NCBI RefSeq assembly: GCF_014650675.1
Contig: NZ_BMVK01000013.1
Location: forward strand, 62,001-126,000
Origin: Streptomyces anulatus
GTDB lineage: Bacteria; Actinomycetota; Actinomycetes; Streptomycetales; Streptomycetaceae
Direction: 5' to 3'
Length of the DNA stretch: 64,000 nucleotides
A program made the translations under genes and the position numbers. Of the stretch, positions 15,061 to 23,472 are shown piece after piece. The stretch's first letter is position 1; each line of letters opens with the position of its first letter. A model generated the notes under the pieces. The model ran no database searches and was not told the origin of the DNA. It saw only the letters and a program-made list of their open reading frames with translations.

Positions 15061-15267
15061 TTGAGTACCGCCACGCGAGTCATCGAGCCCCTTCTCTACA
15101 CCCCCGAGGAAGCCGCCGAAGCTCTCCGGCTCGGCCGGTCCACCGTCTACGAGCTGATGGCCGACGGAGTCCTGGCGTACGTGAAGCAGGGTCGCTGCCG
15201 CCGCATCAAGGTCACCGTCCTGAAGGCGTTCGTCGCCGAGATGCCGTCGGAGACCACCACCCACTGA
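15061..15267 (+). CDS. xis: Excisionase (Xis), MerR-like helix-turn-helix
   Basis: A 68-residue DNA-binding protein of the BldC/HTH_17 type: LYTPEEAAEALRLGRSTVYE, then LMADGVLAYVKQGRCRRI. This is the compact winged helix used by AICE excisionases to bend attachment-site DNA and drive excision with the integrase. It starts with TTG at 15061, since the nearest ATG (15053) is out of frame and meets a stop at once; a GAGGAGG site lies about 9 bases upstream. It is 65 bp before int, the usual xis-int order. Confidence 0.88.
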   Translation: MSTATRVIEPLLYTPEEAAEALRLGRSTVYELMADGVLAYVKQGRCRRIKVTVLKAFVAEMPSETTTH

Positions 15268-15331
15268 CCATGACCCCGAAGCGCGGGCCGGAGACATCCT
15301 CCGGCCCGCGCTTCGGCGCGCAAGGAGCACG

Positions 15332-16720
15332 ATGAGCCCCCGCAAGGCCAACCTCGAATCATCCATCTACCTCGGCAGCGACGGCTGGTGGCACGGCCGC
15401 GTCACCATGGGCACCAAGAACGACGGCAGCCCCGACCGCCGCCACCGACGTGCCAGGACCGAGCCTGAAATCAAGCGCAAGGTCCGTGAACTGGAGAAGC
15501 TCCGTGACGAGGGCCGGGCACCCGTCGCCGGACGCAAGCCCACCGTCGAGCAGTGGATGACGACCTACCTGACCACCATCGCGAGCCTGAAGCTCAAGCC
15601 CCGCTCCCTGGACGACTACTGGTCCAAGACCCGCAACGACATCATCCCCGGCCTCGGGCAGCACCGGATCGACAAGCTCCAGCCCGAGCACCTGGAACGC
15701 TGCTACGCCGACATGCTCCACGCCGGCCACGCCCCGTCCCACGTCCTCAAGGTGCACCGCATCCTCTCCCGCGCCCTGAAAATCGCCCACCGCCGCCGGA
15801 TGATCGTGGAAAACGTCGCCACCCTCGTCGACCCGCCCACCGTCGACGAGACCGAAGCGAACCCGTTCACCATGGAAGAGGCCAAAGCCTTCCTCCTCGC
15901 TGCGGCGAAGCGGCCCACCTTCATGCGCTGGCTCGTCGGCATCGGCATGGGCTTCCGCCAGGGCGAGAGCCTGGGACTCCGGTGGAAGTACGTGGACCTG
16001 GAAGCCGAACTGTTCCACCCGCAGTGGCAGCTCCAGCGCCTCACCTGGCGGCACGGCTGCGCCGCCCCGCACCTCTGCGGCGAGCGCCTGCACCGCTTCG
16101 ATCCCTGCCCAGCGGACTGCACCACGCACAAGGGCTACAAGCGCGGCTGCCCGAAGCCGTGCCCGAAGGGCTGCACCCGCCACGCCAGCACCTGTCCAGA
16201 GCGGAAGGGTGGCGGGCTCGCCTTCACCCGGCCCAAGACCAAGAAGAGCCGCAACGCCGTCCCCATCCCCGCCCCCTTCATCCCCTATCTCCAAGAACAC
16301 AAGGAGCAGCAGACAGTCCAACGGGCGGCGGCCAGTGAGGAGTGGCAGGAGTGCGACGCAGTGTTCACGCGCCCGGACGGGCGGCCGATTGATCCCCGGG
16401 CGGACTGGGAGGAGTTCAAGGAACTGCTTGAAGAGGCAGGGATCAGCGATCGGCGGCTCTACGACGGCAGCCGCCACACCGCCGGCACGATCCTCAACGA
16501 ATTGGGGGTGGACATGCCGACCACCATGGAGATCCTCCGCCACACCCAGATCAGCCAGACCCGCCGCTACGTGAAGGGGCGCTCAGCCCTCTCCAAGGAC
16601 GCCATGCTCCGCATGGGCAACGCCTTCGCGCCGGGGCCTTCCACGGGCCCGTCTGAGACCAGAAGTGAGACCCCCGGCAGCCGCGCGGAACGCTCACGGC
16701 GTCGCCGCCGCGTCCGCTGA
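15332..16720 (+). CDS. int: Tyrosine site-specific integrase
   Basis: A 462-residue tyrosine recombinase that joins the element to the tRNA-Thr gene. It has an Arm/SAM-like N-terminus (residues 60-170) and a catalytic domain with Arg209 (GFRQGESLGLRW), Arg384-His385 (GSRHTAGTIL), His404 (LRHTQIS) and nucleophile Tyr413 (RRYVKG). The first His of the usual HxxRH box is Asp381 here. A Cys/His-rich insert at about residues 240-292 (CPADCTTHKG, CPKPCPKGCTRHASTC) may bind zinc. The ATG at 15332 has a CAAGGAGCAC site. The gene ends 46 bp from the attachment site, as expected for an AICE integrase. Confidence 0.95.
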   Translation: MSPRKANLESSIYLGSDGWWHGRVTMGTKNDGSPDRRHRRARTEPEIKRKVRELEKLRDEGRAPVAGRKPTVEQWMTTYLTTIASLKLKPRSLDDYWSKTRNDIIPGLGQHRIDKLQPEHLERCYADMLHAGHAPSHVLKVHRILSRALKIAHRRRMIVENVATLVDPPTVDETEANPFTMEEAKAFLLAAAKRPTFMRWLVGIGMGFRQGESLGLRWKYVDLEAELFHPQWQLQRLTWRHGCAAPHLCGERLHRFDPCPADCTTHKGYKRGCPKPCPKGCTRHASTCPERKGGGLAFTRPKTKKSRNAVPIPAPFIPYLQEHKEQQTVQRAAASEEWQECDAVFTRPDGRPIDPRADWEEFKELLEEAGISDRRLYDGSRHTAGTILNELGVDMPTTMEILRHTQISQTRRYVKGRSALSKDAMLRMGNAFAPGPSTGPSETRSETPGSRAERSRRRRRVR

Positions 16721-16726
16721 ACCAAA

Positions 16727-16760
16727 GAAGCCCAGCTCAGAGAGGTCTGAGCTGGGCTTC
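16727..16760. terminator. Strong bidirectional terminator between int and tRNA-Thr
   Basis: A perfect 15-bp inverted repeat GAAGCCCAGCTCAGA (16727-16741) and its complement (16746-16760) with a 4-nt loop. It can end int rightward and the tRNA leftward. It belongs to the element and replaces the chromosomal tRNA terminator now found at 2233-2267. Confidence 0.88.
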
Positions 16761-16763
16761 GAA

Positions 16764-16840
16764 TGGAGCCGCCTTCGGGATTCGAACCCGAGACCTACGC
16801 ATTACGAGTGCGTTGCTCTGGCCAACTGAGCTAAGGCGGC
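16764..16840 (-). tRNA. tRNA-Thr (anticodon CGU), integration target
   Basis: On the minus strand the molecule runs from GCCGCCU (5' end at 16840) through a normal D-arm and an anticodon arm ACGCA-CUCGUAA-UGCGU (anticodon CGU) to a T-arm with loop UUCGAAU. It ends with AGGCGGC, discriminator U and an encoded CCA (16764-16766). All stems pair. The 3' half from 16809 leftward is provided by the inserted element, the 5' half by the chromosome, so the gene is restored. Confidence 0.97.
16766..16809 (-). other. Right attachment site (within tRNA-Thr)
   Basis: The same 44 bp as at 2272-2315. The repeat begins in the anticodon stem and runs through the T-arm and acceptor strand. Recombination between the two copies would remove 14,494 bp and rebuild a single tRNA with the left-hand 3' end. 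Confidence 0.93.
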
Positions 16841-16851
16841 GCGCCCTGTCG

Positions 16852-16880
16852 CACTATGGTGCGATCAGCAGCGGAGCCAA
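16852..16880 (-). promoter_or_regulatory. Promoter of tRNA-Thr
   Basis: On the minus strand TTGGCT (16875-16880) is separated by 17 bp from ATAGTG (16852-16857). Transcription would begin near 16845, five bases ahead of the mature tRNA end. It lies on the chromosomal side, so the element does not change expression of the tRNA. Confidence 0.55.
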
Positions 16881-16893
16881 GTCTACACAGTTT

Positions 16894-16923
16894 CCGGGGG
16901 TGCTCCGCACACGGCACCCCCGG
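16894..16923. terminator. Hairpin downstream of the secreted peptidase gene
   Basis: Perfect 10-bp arms CCGGGGGTGC (16894-16903) and its complement (16914-16923), 10-nt loop. It lies 41 bp after the stop of the leftward peptidase gene and ahead of the tRNA promoter. Confidence 0.65.
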
Positions 16924-16964
16924 AGGTGTTTGCGCTGGTCAGGGCTGGTCGGAGGGGCAGGGGG

Positions 16965-18494
16965 TCAGGTGCACTTCTTGCCGTCGGCGGGCGGAGTGCC
17001 CTCCAGGAGGTACGTGTTGATCGCCGTGTCGATGCAGTCGCTGCCCCGGCCGTACGCGGTGTGGCCGTCGCCCTCGTAGGTGAGCAGGGTGCCCGAGGAG
17101 AGCTGCTCGGCGAGGGACCGGGACCACTTGTACGGGGTGGCCGGGTCGCGGGTGGTGCCGACGACCACGATCGGGTCGGCGCCCTTCGCCTCGGTGCGGT
17201 GCGGGGTGCCGGTGGCCTCGGTGGGCCAGTAGGCGCAGTTCAGGGAGGCCCAGGCGAAGCCGCGTCCGAAGACCGGGGAGGCTTTCTCGAAGTCCGGGAC
17301 CGCCTTCTCGACCGCGTCGGGGCCGTCGAAGGCGGGCGGCAGGTCGAGGCAGTTCACGGCGGCGTTGGCGAACATCAGGTTCGCGTACTTCCCGTTCGGC
17401 CCGCGCTCGTAGTAGCCGTCGGCGAGGGACAGGAGGCCGGAGCCGTCGCTCCGCTGCGCGCCCGCCAGCGCCTCGCGGAGCTGCGGCCAGGCCGCCTCGT
17501 CGTACATGGCGGCGATCACCCCGGTGGTGGCCAGGGACTCGCCCAGCTCACGGTCGTCGCCGGTCGGGATCGGCTTGGCGTCCAGGTCCTTGAAGAGCTG
17601 CTTCAGCGCGGTCGCCGCGTCGGCGGTGGACGTGGTGCCGAGCGGGCAGTCCGGCTGCTCGACGCAGTCGGCGGCGAAGGACTGGAAGGCCCCCTCGAAG
17701 CCCGCCGTCTGGTCGCGGTTCATGTCGACCGCCTTCAGCGAGGGGTCCATCGCCCCGTCCAGGACGAGGCGGCCGGCCCGCTCCGGGAAGAGGTCCGCGT
17801 AGGTCGCGCCCAGGAAGGTCCCGTACGACGCTCCGACGTAGTTCAGCTTCTCGTCGCCGAGCAGGGCTCGCAGGACGTCCATGTCACGGGCCGTGTCCAC
17901 GGTGGAGACGTAGGGGAGGATCTCACCGGACCGCTTCTCGCAGCCCGCCGCGAACTTCTCGAAGGACGCGCTCAGCTTCCGGACCTCCGCCTCGTCGTCG
18001 GGCGTCTGGTCGACCTGGGTGTAGACGTCCATCTCGGGTCCCGTGAGGCACTCGACGGGCTCGCTGCGGGCCACGCCGCGCGGGTCGATCGCCACCATGT
18101 CGTACCGGGCCCTCACCTGGGCCGGATAGCCCAGTGCCGCATACCCCTGGAGATAGCCGATCGCGGAGCCGCCGGGGCCGCCCGGATTCACCAGGAGGGA
18201 GCCGATCCGCTCGCCCGGTCCTGTGGCCTTCTTACGGGAGACAGCGAGTTCGATGTCTCCACCGTCCGGCTTGTCGTAGTCCTTCGGCGCCTTCATCGTC
18301 GTGCACTCGAACCCCTCCACCCCGCAGTCGCGCCAGCTCAGCTTCTGCGCGTAGTAGGACGACAGCCCCTCGGGCGCCGCGGTGCCGGTGGCCGAAGCGC
18401 TCGGCGACGAGCCGCTGCCACTGCAGCCGGAGATGAGGAGGCCGGCAGTGCCGATCCCGATGGCGAAGGTGCGGAGCAGCCGCCTGGTATCCAT
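16965..18494 (-). CDS. Secreted alpha/beta-hydrolase lipoprotein, tripeptidyl-aminopeptidase family (S33)
   Basis: A 509-residue exported hydrolase. The N-terminus has a lipoprotein signal with lipobox LISGC (about residues 20-24). The oxyanion loop is LLVNPGGPGGSAIG, the nucleophile Ser sits in VGASYGTFLG, the acid in GTTRDPATPY and the catalytic His in GDGHTAYG, all in the order of Streptomyces tripeptidyl aminopeptidases (Tap/SlpD/SlpE). A four-Cys C-terminal cap is typical of that group. It probably removes short peptides from the N-terminus of exported proteins or nutrient peptides at the cell surface. Length is normal. Confidence 0.9.
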   Translation of the reverse strand: MDTRRLLRTFAIGIGTAGLLISGCSGSGSSPSASATGTAAPEGLSSYYAQKLSWRDCGVEGFECTTMKAPKDYDKPDGGDIELAVSRKKATGPGERIGSLLVNPGGPGGSAIGYLQGYAALGYPAQVRARYDMVAIDPRGVARSEPVECLTGPEMDVYTQVDQTPDDEAEVRKLSASFEKFAAGCEKRSGEILPYVSTVDTARDMDVLRALLGDEKLNYVGASYGTFLGATYADLFPERAGRLVLDGAMDPSLKAVDMNRDQTAGFEGAFQSFAADCVEQPDCPLGTTSTADAATALKQLFKDLDAKPIPTGDDRELGESLATTGVIAAMYDEAAWPQLREALAGAQRSDGSGLLSLADGYYERGPNGKYANLMFANAAVNCLDLPPAFDGPDAVEKAVPDFEKASPVFGRGFAWASLNCAYWPTEATGTPHRTEAKGADPIVVVGTTRDPATPYKWSRSLAEQLSSGTLLTYEGDGHTAYGRGSDCIDTAINTYLLEGTPPADGKKCT

Positions 18495-18573
18495 TCAGGG
18501 AGCGTATCCGCCGGGTGACGAGTCGTCCGATTCCCTGCTCATTCGGGTGAACAGGGCCCACTGCGGGATCCTC

Positions 18574-19779
18574 TCAGCCCGCCCGCAGCGCCATCGTCAT
18601 CGCCTCTACTGCGAGCAGCGGCGCCACATTGCGGTCCATCGCGTCCCGGCAGGCGATCACCGACTCGATCCTGCGCAGGGTCTGCGCGGGCGTCGAGGAC
18701 TCCGCGATCCGGTCGAGGGAGTCCTGCACGTCGACATTGGCGATGGCGATCCGGGAGCCGAGCTGGAGCGCCAGCACATCCCGGTAGAACCCGGTGAGCT
18801 CGGTCAGCGCCAGATCGAGACTGTCCCGCTGCGTACGCGTCTTGCGGCGCTTCTGCTTGTCCTCCAGCTCCTTCATCGCCCCCGCCGTACCCCGCGGCAT
18901 CCGGCCCCCGGCCACCCCGCCGAGCGCCGCCTTGAGGTCCTCGGTCTCCTTGACGTCGACCTCCTCCGCCATCTGCTTGGCGTCGTCGGTGGCCGTGTCG
19001 ATCAGCTCCTGGGCCGCCTTGAGGCAGCCGCCGACGTCGGCGACCCGCAGCGGAACCTTCAGCACCGCCGCCCGCCGCGCCCGCGCCCGCTCGTCCGTCG
19101 CGAGACGGCGCGCCCGGCCGATGTGTCCCTGGGTGGCGCGCGCCGCGGAGTGCGCCCGCTCGGGGTCGACGCCGTCGCGGCGGATCAGGACGTCGGCCAC
19201 CGCCTCCACCGGCGGGGTGCTCAGGGTGAGGTGCCGGCAGCGGGAGCGGATCGTGGGCAGGACGTCTTCGAGCGAGGGGGCGCACAGCATCCAGACCGTG
19301 CGCGGCGCGGGCTCCTCGACGGCCTTCAGCAGGACGTTGCCCGCGCCCTCGGTGAGGCGGTCGGCGTCCTCCATCACGATGACCTGCCACCGGCCGACCG
19401 CCGGGGAGAGCTGGGCGCGCCGGACCAGGTCGCGGGTCTCCTTCACGCCGATGGAGAGGAGATCCGTACGGATGATCTGGACGTCGGCGTGTGTGCCGAT
19501 CAGGCTGGTGTGGCAGCCGTCGCAGAACCCGCAGCCGGGTACGCCACCCAGCGCCCGGTCCGGGCTCGTGCACTGGAGCGCGGCGGCGAAGGCCCGTGCC
19601 GCCGTGGACCGGCCGGAACCGGGCGGTCCGGTGAACAGCCAGGCGTGCGTCATCTTCGAGCCCTGGTCCAGCGGCTTGCCGTCGGACACGGCGGTGACCA
19701 GGGCGTCGGCGTCCTTGGCGGCGGCGGCGAGCTGTTCCTGCACGCGGATCTGTCCGACCAGGTCGTCCCATACGGTCAT
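18574..19779 (-). CDS. holB: DNA polymerase III delta-prime subunit
   Basis: A 401-residue clamp-loader subunit. It shows the AAA+ fold with a P-loop FTGPPGSGRSTAARAFAAAL, a four-Cys zinc module around CTSPDRALGGVPGCGFCDGC, sensor region VIVMEDADRLTEGAGNVLLK and the SRC-like motif IRSRCRHL. It works with DnaX and HolA to place the sliding clamp on DNA. It is directly downstream of tmk on the same strand, a frequent bacterial pairing (tmk-holB). The start ATG at 19779 (MTVWDDLVGQ) fits homologues. The C-terminal extension makes it longer than the E. coli protein, as usual in Streptomyces. Confidence 0.95.
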   Translation of the reverse strand: MTVWDDLVGQIRVQEQLAAAAKDADALVTAVSDGKPLDQGSKMTHAWLFTGPPGSGRSTAARAFAAALQCTSPDRALGGVPGCGFCDGCHTSLIGTHADVQIIRTDLLSIGVKETRDLVRRAQLSPAVGRWQVIVMEDADRLTEGAGNVLLKAVEEPAPRTVWMLCAPSLEDVLPTIRSRCRHLTLSTPPVEAVADVLIRRDGVDPERAHSAARATQGHIGRARRLATDERARARRAAVLKVPLRVADVGGCLKAAQELIDTATDDAKQMAEEVDVKETEDLKAALGGVAGGRMPRGTAGAMKELEDKQKRRKTRTQRDSLDLALTELTGFYRDVLALQLGSRIAIANVDVQDSLDRIAESSTPAQTLRRIESVIACRDAMDRNVAPLLAVEAMTMALRAG

Positions 19780-19920
19780 GGGTCACCGCCCTTCCGGTGG
19801 TGTCGTGCCGTGCTGTGGTGCGGCGGTGGCGTTCGAGCGTCGTTCGGCGGGAGGACGGAGGGGGCACGGTGGGCCGTCCGTCCCGTCGCTCTCCATTGTG
19901 GGGGACGCCACTGACAGTCC

Positions 19921-19952
19921 GGCCCGCCCGCCCCGGGAGGGGCGGACGGGCC
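19921..19952. terminator. GC-rich hairpin between tmk and holB
   Basis: Arms 19921-19934 and 19939-19952 pair at 13 of 14 positions around a 4-nt GGGA loop. Position 34 bp past the tmk stop suggests partial termination between tmk and holB. Confidence 0.65.
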
Positions 19953-19985
19953 GGGACTTCACCGTCGGCGGTGGGGCGGGGGGCG

Positions 19986-22900
19986 TCAGCCGCGCGGGCG
20001 GCGTCCCCGGCGTGCGGGGCCGTCGTCCTCCTGGCCCCCGAGCAGCTCGTCCGCCAGGGTCGGCAGATCGTCCAGCGGAGTCTCCTCCGCCCAGTCCGGG
20101 CGGGGGCGCTTGCGGCGGCCCTGCTGCCGGTCCGGGGTCTCCCCGGCGTTCGGGTCCTCGACCTGCGGCAGTTCCCGGGTGCGCTCGTTCTCGCTCTCCG
20201 CGGGCGAGGACGCCGGGCTCTCGTCCCGGAAGAAGCCCTGGGGCACCCGGTCGGAGGGCTGATCGGCGGAGACCGGCGGCAGCACGGCCGTCTCGTCCGC
20301 CTCCCGGGCCTGCGGCCGGTCCGCCGGCCGCTGGTCCGCGTAGCGCGGCAGCATCGCCGTCTCGTCGTCCCCGAGAGCGGAACCCGAACGTGCACCCGTG
20401 CCCGTACCGGATCCGGAAGGACGGTCGTCCTCCGGCCGGACCGCCGGGACCGGCTGCGTGATCTCGTTCGGGTTCACGATCGGCGTGGGCACCGTGAGCT
20501 CGTTCTCCGGAACGGACGGGCCTTCCGACCGGGAGGACGACCGCGAGGCCGACGACGAGGACGAGGACGAGGACGACGGGGAGGACGTCTCCGTACGGGA
20601 GGTGCCGGACGCCCGCGCCTCCTCCGCACGCCGGGCCTCCGCCCGGTCGGCCTCGGCCCGGGCCGCCTCCGTACGGGCGGCAGCCTCGGCCTCGGCCCGG
20701 CGACGGGCCTCCTCGGCGCGCATCAGGGCCTCTTCGGCCTTGCGCTGCTTCTCCAGGCGCTGTGCCTCGGCCTCCTTGCGGAGCCGGGCCTCCTCCTCGG
20801 CCTGCTTGCGCAGACGCTCCTGCTCGGCCTCGCGGACCCGCTCCTCGGCCTCCAGCCGGAGCCGGTCCTCCTCGGCGCGGCGGCGGGCCTCCTCGGCGCG
20901 CTGCCGGGCCTCCTCCGCCTGGCGCTCGGCCTCGCGGCGGCGGGCCTCCTCCAGCTCGCGCTGCTTGCGCTCCTCCTCCTCGGCGCGCAGCCTGGCGAGC
21001 TGCTCCTGGCGCTCCTTCTCCAGGCGCTCCTCCTCGGCCTTGCGGGCGGCCTCTTCCTCCGCCTTGCGCCTGGCCTCCTCGATGGCCTGGCGCCGGGCCT
21101 CCTCGATGGCCTCGATCTCGGCCTCGGAGAGCGGCAGGAGCTGGTCGAGCCGGTGACGTACGACCGTGGTGATCGACTCCGGCTCCTGGCCGGCGTCCAC
21201 CACCAGATAGCGGGTCGGGTCGGCGGCGGCCAGGGTCAGGAACCCGGACCGCACCCGCTCGTGGAACTCGGCGGGCTCCGACTCCAGCCGGTCCGGCGCC
21301 TCGGTGAACCGCTCCCGCGCGGTCGCCGGGTCGACGTCCAGCAGCACCGTCAGATGCGGTACGAGGCCGCTCGTCGCCCACCGCGAGATCCGGGCGATCT
21401 CGGTCGGGGCCAGGTCCCGGCCCGCGCCCTGGTAGGCCACGGAGGAGTCGATGTAACGGTCGGAGATGACGATCGCGCCGCGCTCCAGCGCCGGGCGGAC
21501 GACGGAGTCGACGTGCTCGGCGCGGTCGGCGGCGTACAGCAGGGCCTCGGCCCGGTTGGACAGACCCGCGGAGGACACGTCGAGCAGGATCGACCGCAGC
21601 CGCTTGCCGACGGGGGTCGCCCCGGGCTCGCGGGTCACGACGACCTCGTGGCCCTTGGACCGGATCCAGTCGGCGAGCGCCTCGACCTGAGTGGACTTGC
21701 CCGCTCCGTCGCCGCCCTCCAGGACGAGGAAGAAGCCGGTGGCGGCGGGCGCGACCGCGGGGTCGCCGCCGCGCAGCGCCTCGCGCAGGTCCCGGCGCAG
21801 CGGCACGCCCGCCCGGTCGTCCGTCTTGGCGAGGACGAGCGCGGCGACGGGCAGCAGCAGCGCGCCGAGCAGCATCAGGGTGAACGCGGCCCCGCCGTGG
21901 GCGAAGACGAAGTCGCCGGCGACCAGGCGGTGCCGTCCGATCGCGGCGGCCAGCAGGGGGCCCGCGACCGCGCCGAGCGCGACGAGCACCCGGACGACGG
22001 CCTGGAGGTGCTCGGTGGTCCGGGCCTGCCGGAACGCCTCGGTCTCCTGGTCGATCAGGGTGTGCCCGGTGTTCGCGGCGACCCCGGCGGCGTAACCGGC
22101 GAGCAGCGCGATGGCGATCCCGGTCGCGGTGTCCGGCACCAGGCCGAGCGCGAGAAGCGCGAGGCCGGTGACGGTCGTGGCCATCGCCAGCAGGCGGCGG
22201 CGCGACAGGGTGGGGAGCACGTGGCGCGCGGTGCGGATGCCGAGGGCGGTGCCGCCGGTCAGTCCGAGGACCAGCAGCGCGAACGTCGCGGGCCCGCCGC
22301 CGAGGTCGTAGGCGTGCAGTACGGAGACGGCCGCTGCGGCGGCGACGGTTCCGGCGAGGGCCGCGCAGACCGCGACCAGCAGGGGGACGGCGCCGGTGCG
22401 GCCCTTGTCGGGGCCGTTGCCGGTGGCCGGGCGGCGCAGGCCCTCCAGCGGGGAGCGCGGCCGGGGCGTCTGCGTGGCCGGGAACTGAAGGAAGTACAGG
22501 GTGGAGATGGAGGCGGAGAAGAGCCCGGCCGCGACGTAGGACCCCAGGGCCGCCTGGTGGAAGGAGAACCACTCCAGGCCCGAGCCCAGGAGGTTGCCGA
22601 CCAGCGTGGCGGCCAGCAGGACCACCGCGGCGGCGGGCACGGCGAGGAAGTTCGTGCGCAGCGAAAGGCGGCGCAGGGCGTCGAGGTGGTCGGGCAGGGG
22701 GCGTACGGCCGCACCTTCGAGGGGCGGGGCGGGCAGCAGCGCCGGGGCGGCACTGTCCTTGGCCACGGCCCACAGGCGCTCACCGGCGCCGGTCACGAAG
22801 ACGGTGATGAGGATCATCATGAGCGCCTTGTCGGGCGTCCAGTCGATCCACAGCGGGGCGACGACCAGGAGCGCCAGGCGCAGCCCGTCCACCCCGATCA

Positions 22901-23255
22901 TCAGCCATCGCCGGTCCAGCTTTCCGCCGGGCCCCGTGAGGGACGTCAGGGGCCCCAGGAGTACGGCTCCGAAGAACAGGGTGGAAAGGATCCGGGCACC
23001 GAAGACGGCGGCGACGGCGAAGGCCGCCCCGCGGTATCCGGTGCCGAATGAGCCCTCAAGGACCGCCGCTTGCAGCGACAGCAGGACCAGCACGAGAAGG
23101 GCGAGTGCATCGCCGATACCGCCGACGAGCTGGGCGCTCCACAACCGCTTCAGCGGGGGAATACGCAACAGGGCCCGTACGGCGCGCTCGCGTGAGTCTG
23201 CGGCAAGTGTGTCGGAGGTGGGGCTCACGACCGTTGGCTGCTCGGCTCGCGTCAT
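19986..23255 (-). CDS. tmk: Thymidylate kinase fused to an MFS-like membrane domain and a long coiled coil
   Basis: A 1089-residue three-part protein. Residues 1-500 hold 11-12 hydrophobic segments like a major-facilitator transporter. Residues 505-715 are a thymidylate kinase: P-loop LVLEGGDGAGKST, DR(Y/H) motif VISDRYIDSSVAYQGAGR and lid ERFTEAPDRLESEP, catalysing dTMP to dTDP. Residues 720-870 are an uninterrupted Glu/Arg/Ala coiled coil (EEARRKAEEEAARKAEEERL and so on), followed by a Pro/Ser/Asp-rich tail. The same fusion is found at this place in other Streptomyces, so it is a genus trait rather than an assembly error. Why a nucleotide kinase is tied to the membrane is unknown. Confidence 0.93.
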   Translation of the reverse strand: MTRAEQPTVVSPTSDTLAADSRERAVRALLRIPPLKRLWSAQLVGGIGDALALLVLVLLSLQAAVLEGSFGTGYRGAAFAVAAVFGARILSTLFFGAVLLGPLTSLTGPGGKLDRRWLMIGVDGLRLALLVVAPLWIDWTPDKALMMILITVFVTGAGERLWAVAKDSAAPALLPAPPLEGAAVRPLPDHLDALRRLSLRTNFLAVPAAAVVLLAATLVGNLLGSGLEWFSFHQAALGSYVAAGLFSASISTLYFLQFPATQTPRPRSPLEGLRRPATGNGPDKGRTGAVPLLVAVCAALAGTVAAAAAVSVLHAYDLGGGPATFALLVLGLTGGTALGIRTARHVLPTLSRRRLLAMATTVTGLALLALGLVPDTATGIAIALLAGYAAGVAANTGHTLIDQETEAFRQARTTEHLQAVVRVLVALGAVAGPLLAAAIGRHRLVAGDFVFAHGGAAFTLMLLGALLLPVAALVLAKTDDRAGVPLRRDLREALRGGDPAVAPAATGFFLVLEGGDGAGKSTQVEALADWIRSKGHEVVVTREPGATPVGKRLRSILLDVSSAGLSNRAEALLYAADRAEHVDSVVRPALERGAIVISDRYIDSSVAYQGAGRDLAPTEIARISRWATSGLVPHLTVLLDVDPATARERFTEAPDRLESEPAEFHERVRSGFLTLAAADPTRYLVVDAGQEPESITTVVRHRLDQLLPLSEAEIEAIEEARRQAIEEARRKAEEEAARKAEEERLEKERQEQLARLRAEEEERKQRELEEARRREAERQAEEARQRAEEARRRAEEDRLRLEAEERVREAEQERLRKQAEEEARLRKEAEAQRLEKQRKAEEALMRAEEARRRAEAEAAARTEAARAEADRAEARRAEEARASGTSRTETSSPSSSSSSSSSASRSSSRSEGPSVPENELTVPTPIVNPNEITQPVPAVRPEDDRPSGSGTGTGARSGSALGDDETAMLPRYADQRPADRPQAREADETAVLPPVSADQPSDRVPQGFFRDESPASSPAESENERTRELPQVEDPNAGETPDRQQGRRKRPRPDWAEETPLDDLPTLADELLGGQEDDGPARRGRRPRG

Positions 23256-23399
23256 CCGCCCAGCCTATCGGCAGCGGTGCGGTGACCGTCGGCCCGTCCG
23301 AACATATGGACGCAGACAGCTTCCGGCCATGGTGCGCGAGACCTTTTTTGCACACCGCCGCCCGGCCCGCTCACGCACCGCCCGGCCCGGCCCCCTCAC

Positions 23400-23456
23400 G
23401 CACCAGGCCGCCCGGCACCTGGATCACGGGGATCGAGGTACCGGGCGGCCTGGTGC
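23400..23456. terminator. topA terminator
   Basis: A perfect 16-bp inverted repeat (23400-23415 and 23441-23456; arm GCACCAGGCCGCCCGG) with a 25-nt loop, 17 bp downstream of the topA stop on the minus strand. Confidence 0.8.
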
Positions 23457-23472
23457 GATCCGCGCGACGGGG

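Larger units (their letters stand above)
2272..16809. mobile_element. Integrated actinomycete integrative and conjugative element (AICE), about 14.5 kb
   Basis: The element is bounded by a perfect 44-bp direct repeat of a tRNA-Thr 3' half (2272-2315 and 16766-16809). Between the copies, in order from the left, are low-GC cargo and an HNH remnant, a methyltransferase/GntR control pair, a transfer module with an FtsK/TraB-like pump, a Prim-Pol/DUF3631 helicase replication module, an excisionase and a tyrosine integrase abutting the intact tRNA. This is the standard AICE layout known from pSAM2-like elements, with Prim-Pol replication instead of RepSA. Both recombination genes and the pump look intact, so it may still excise and move. 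Confidence 0.95.

Noticed and set aside
16926..18518. 530-codon frame opposite the secreted peptidase
   Set aside because: The minus-strand gene has signal peptide and full catalytic motifs; this one has none.
19797..23051. Very long open frame on the plus strand opposite tmk
   Set aside because: It is antisense to a well-supported gene, has composition typical of high-GC frame shadows and shows no domain.
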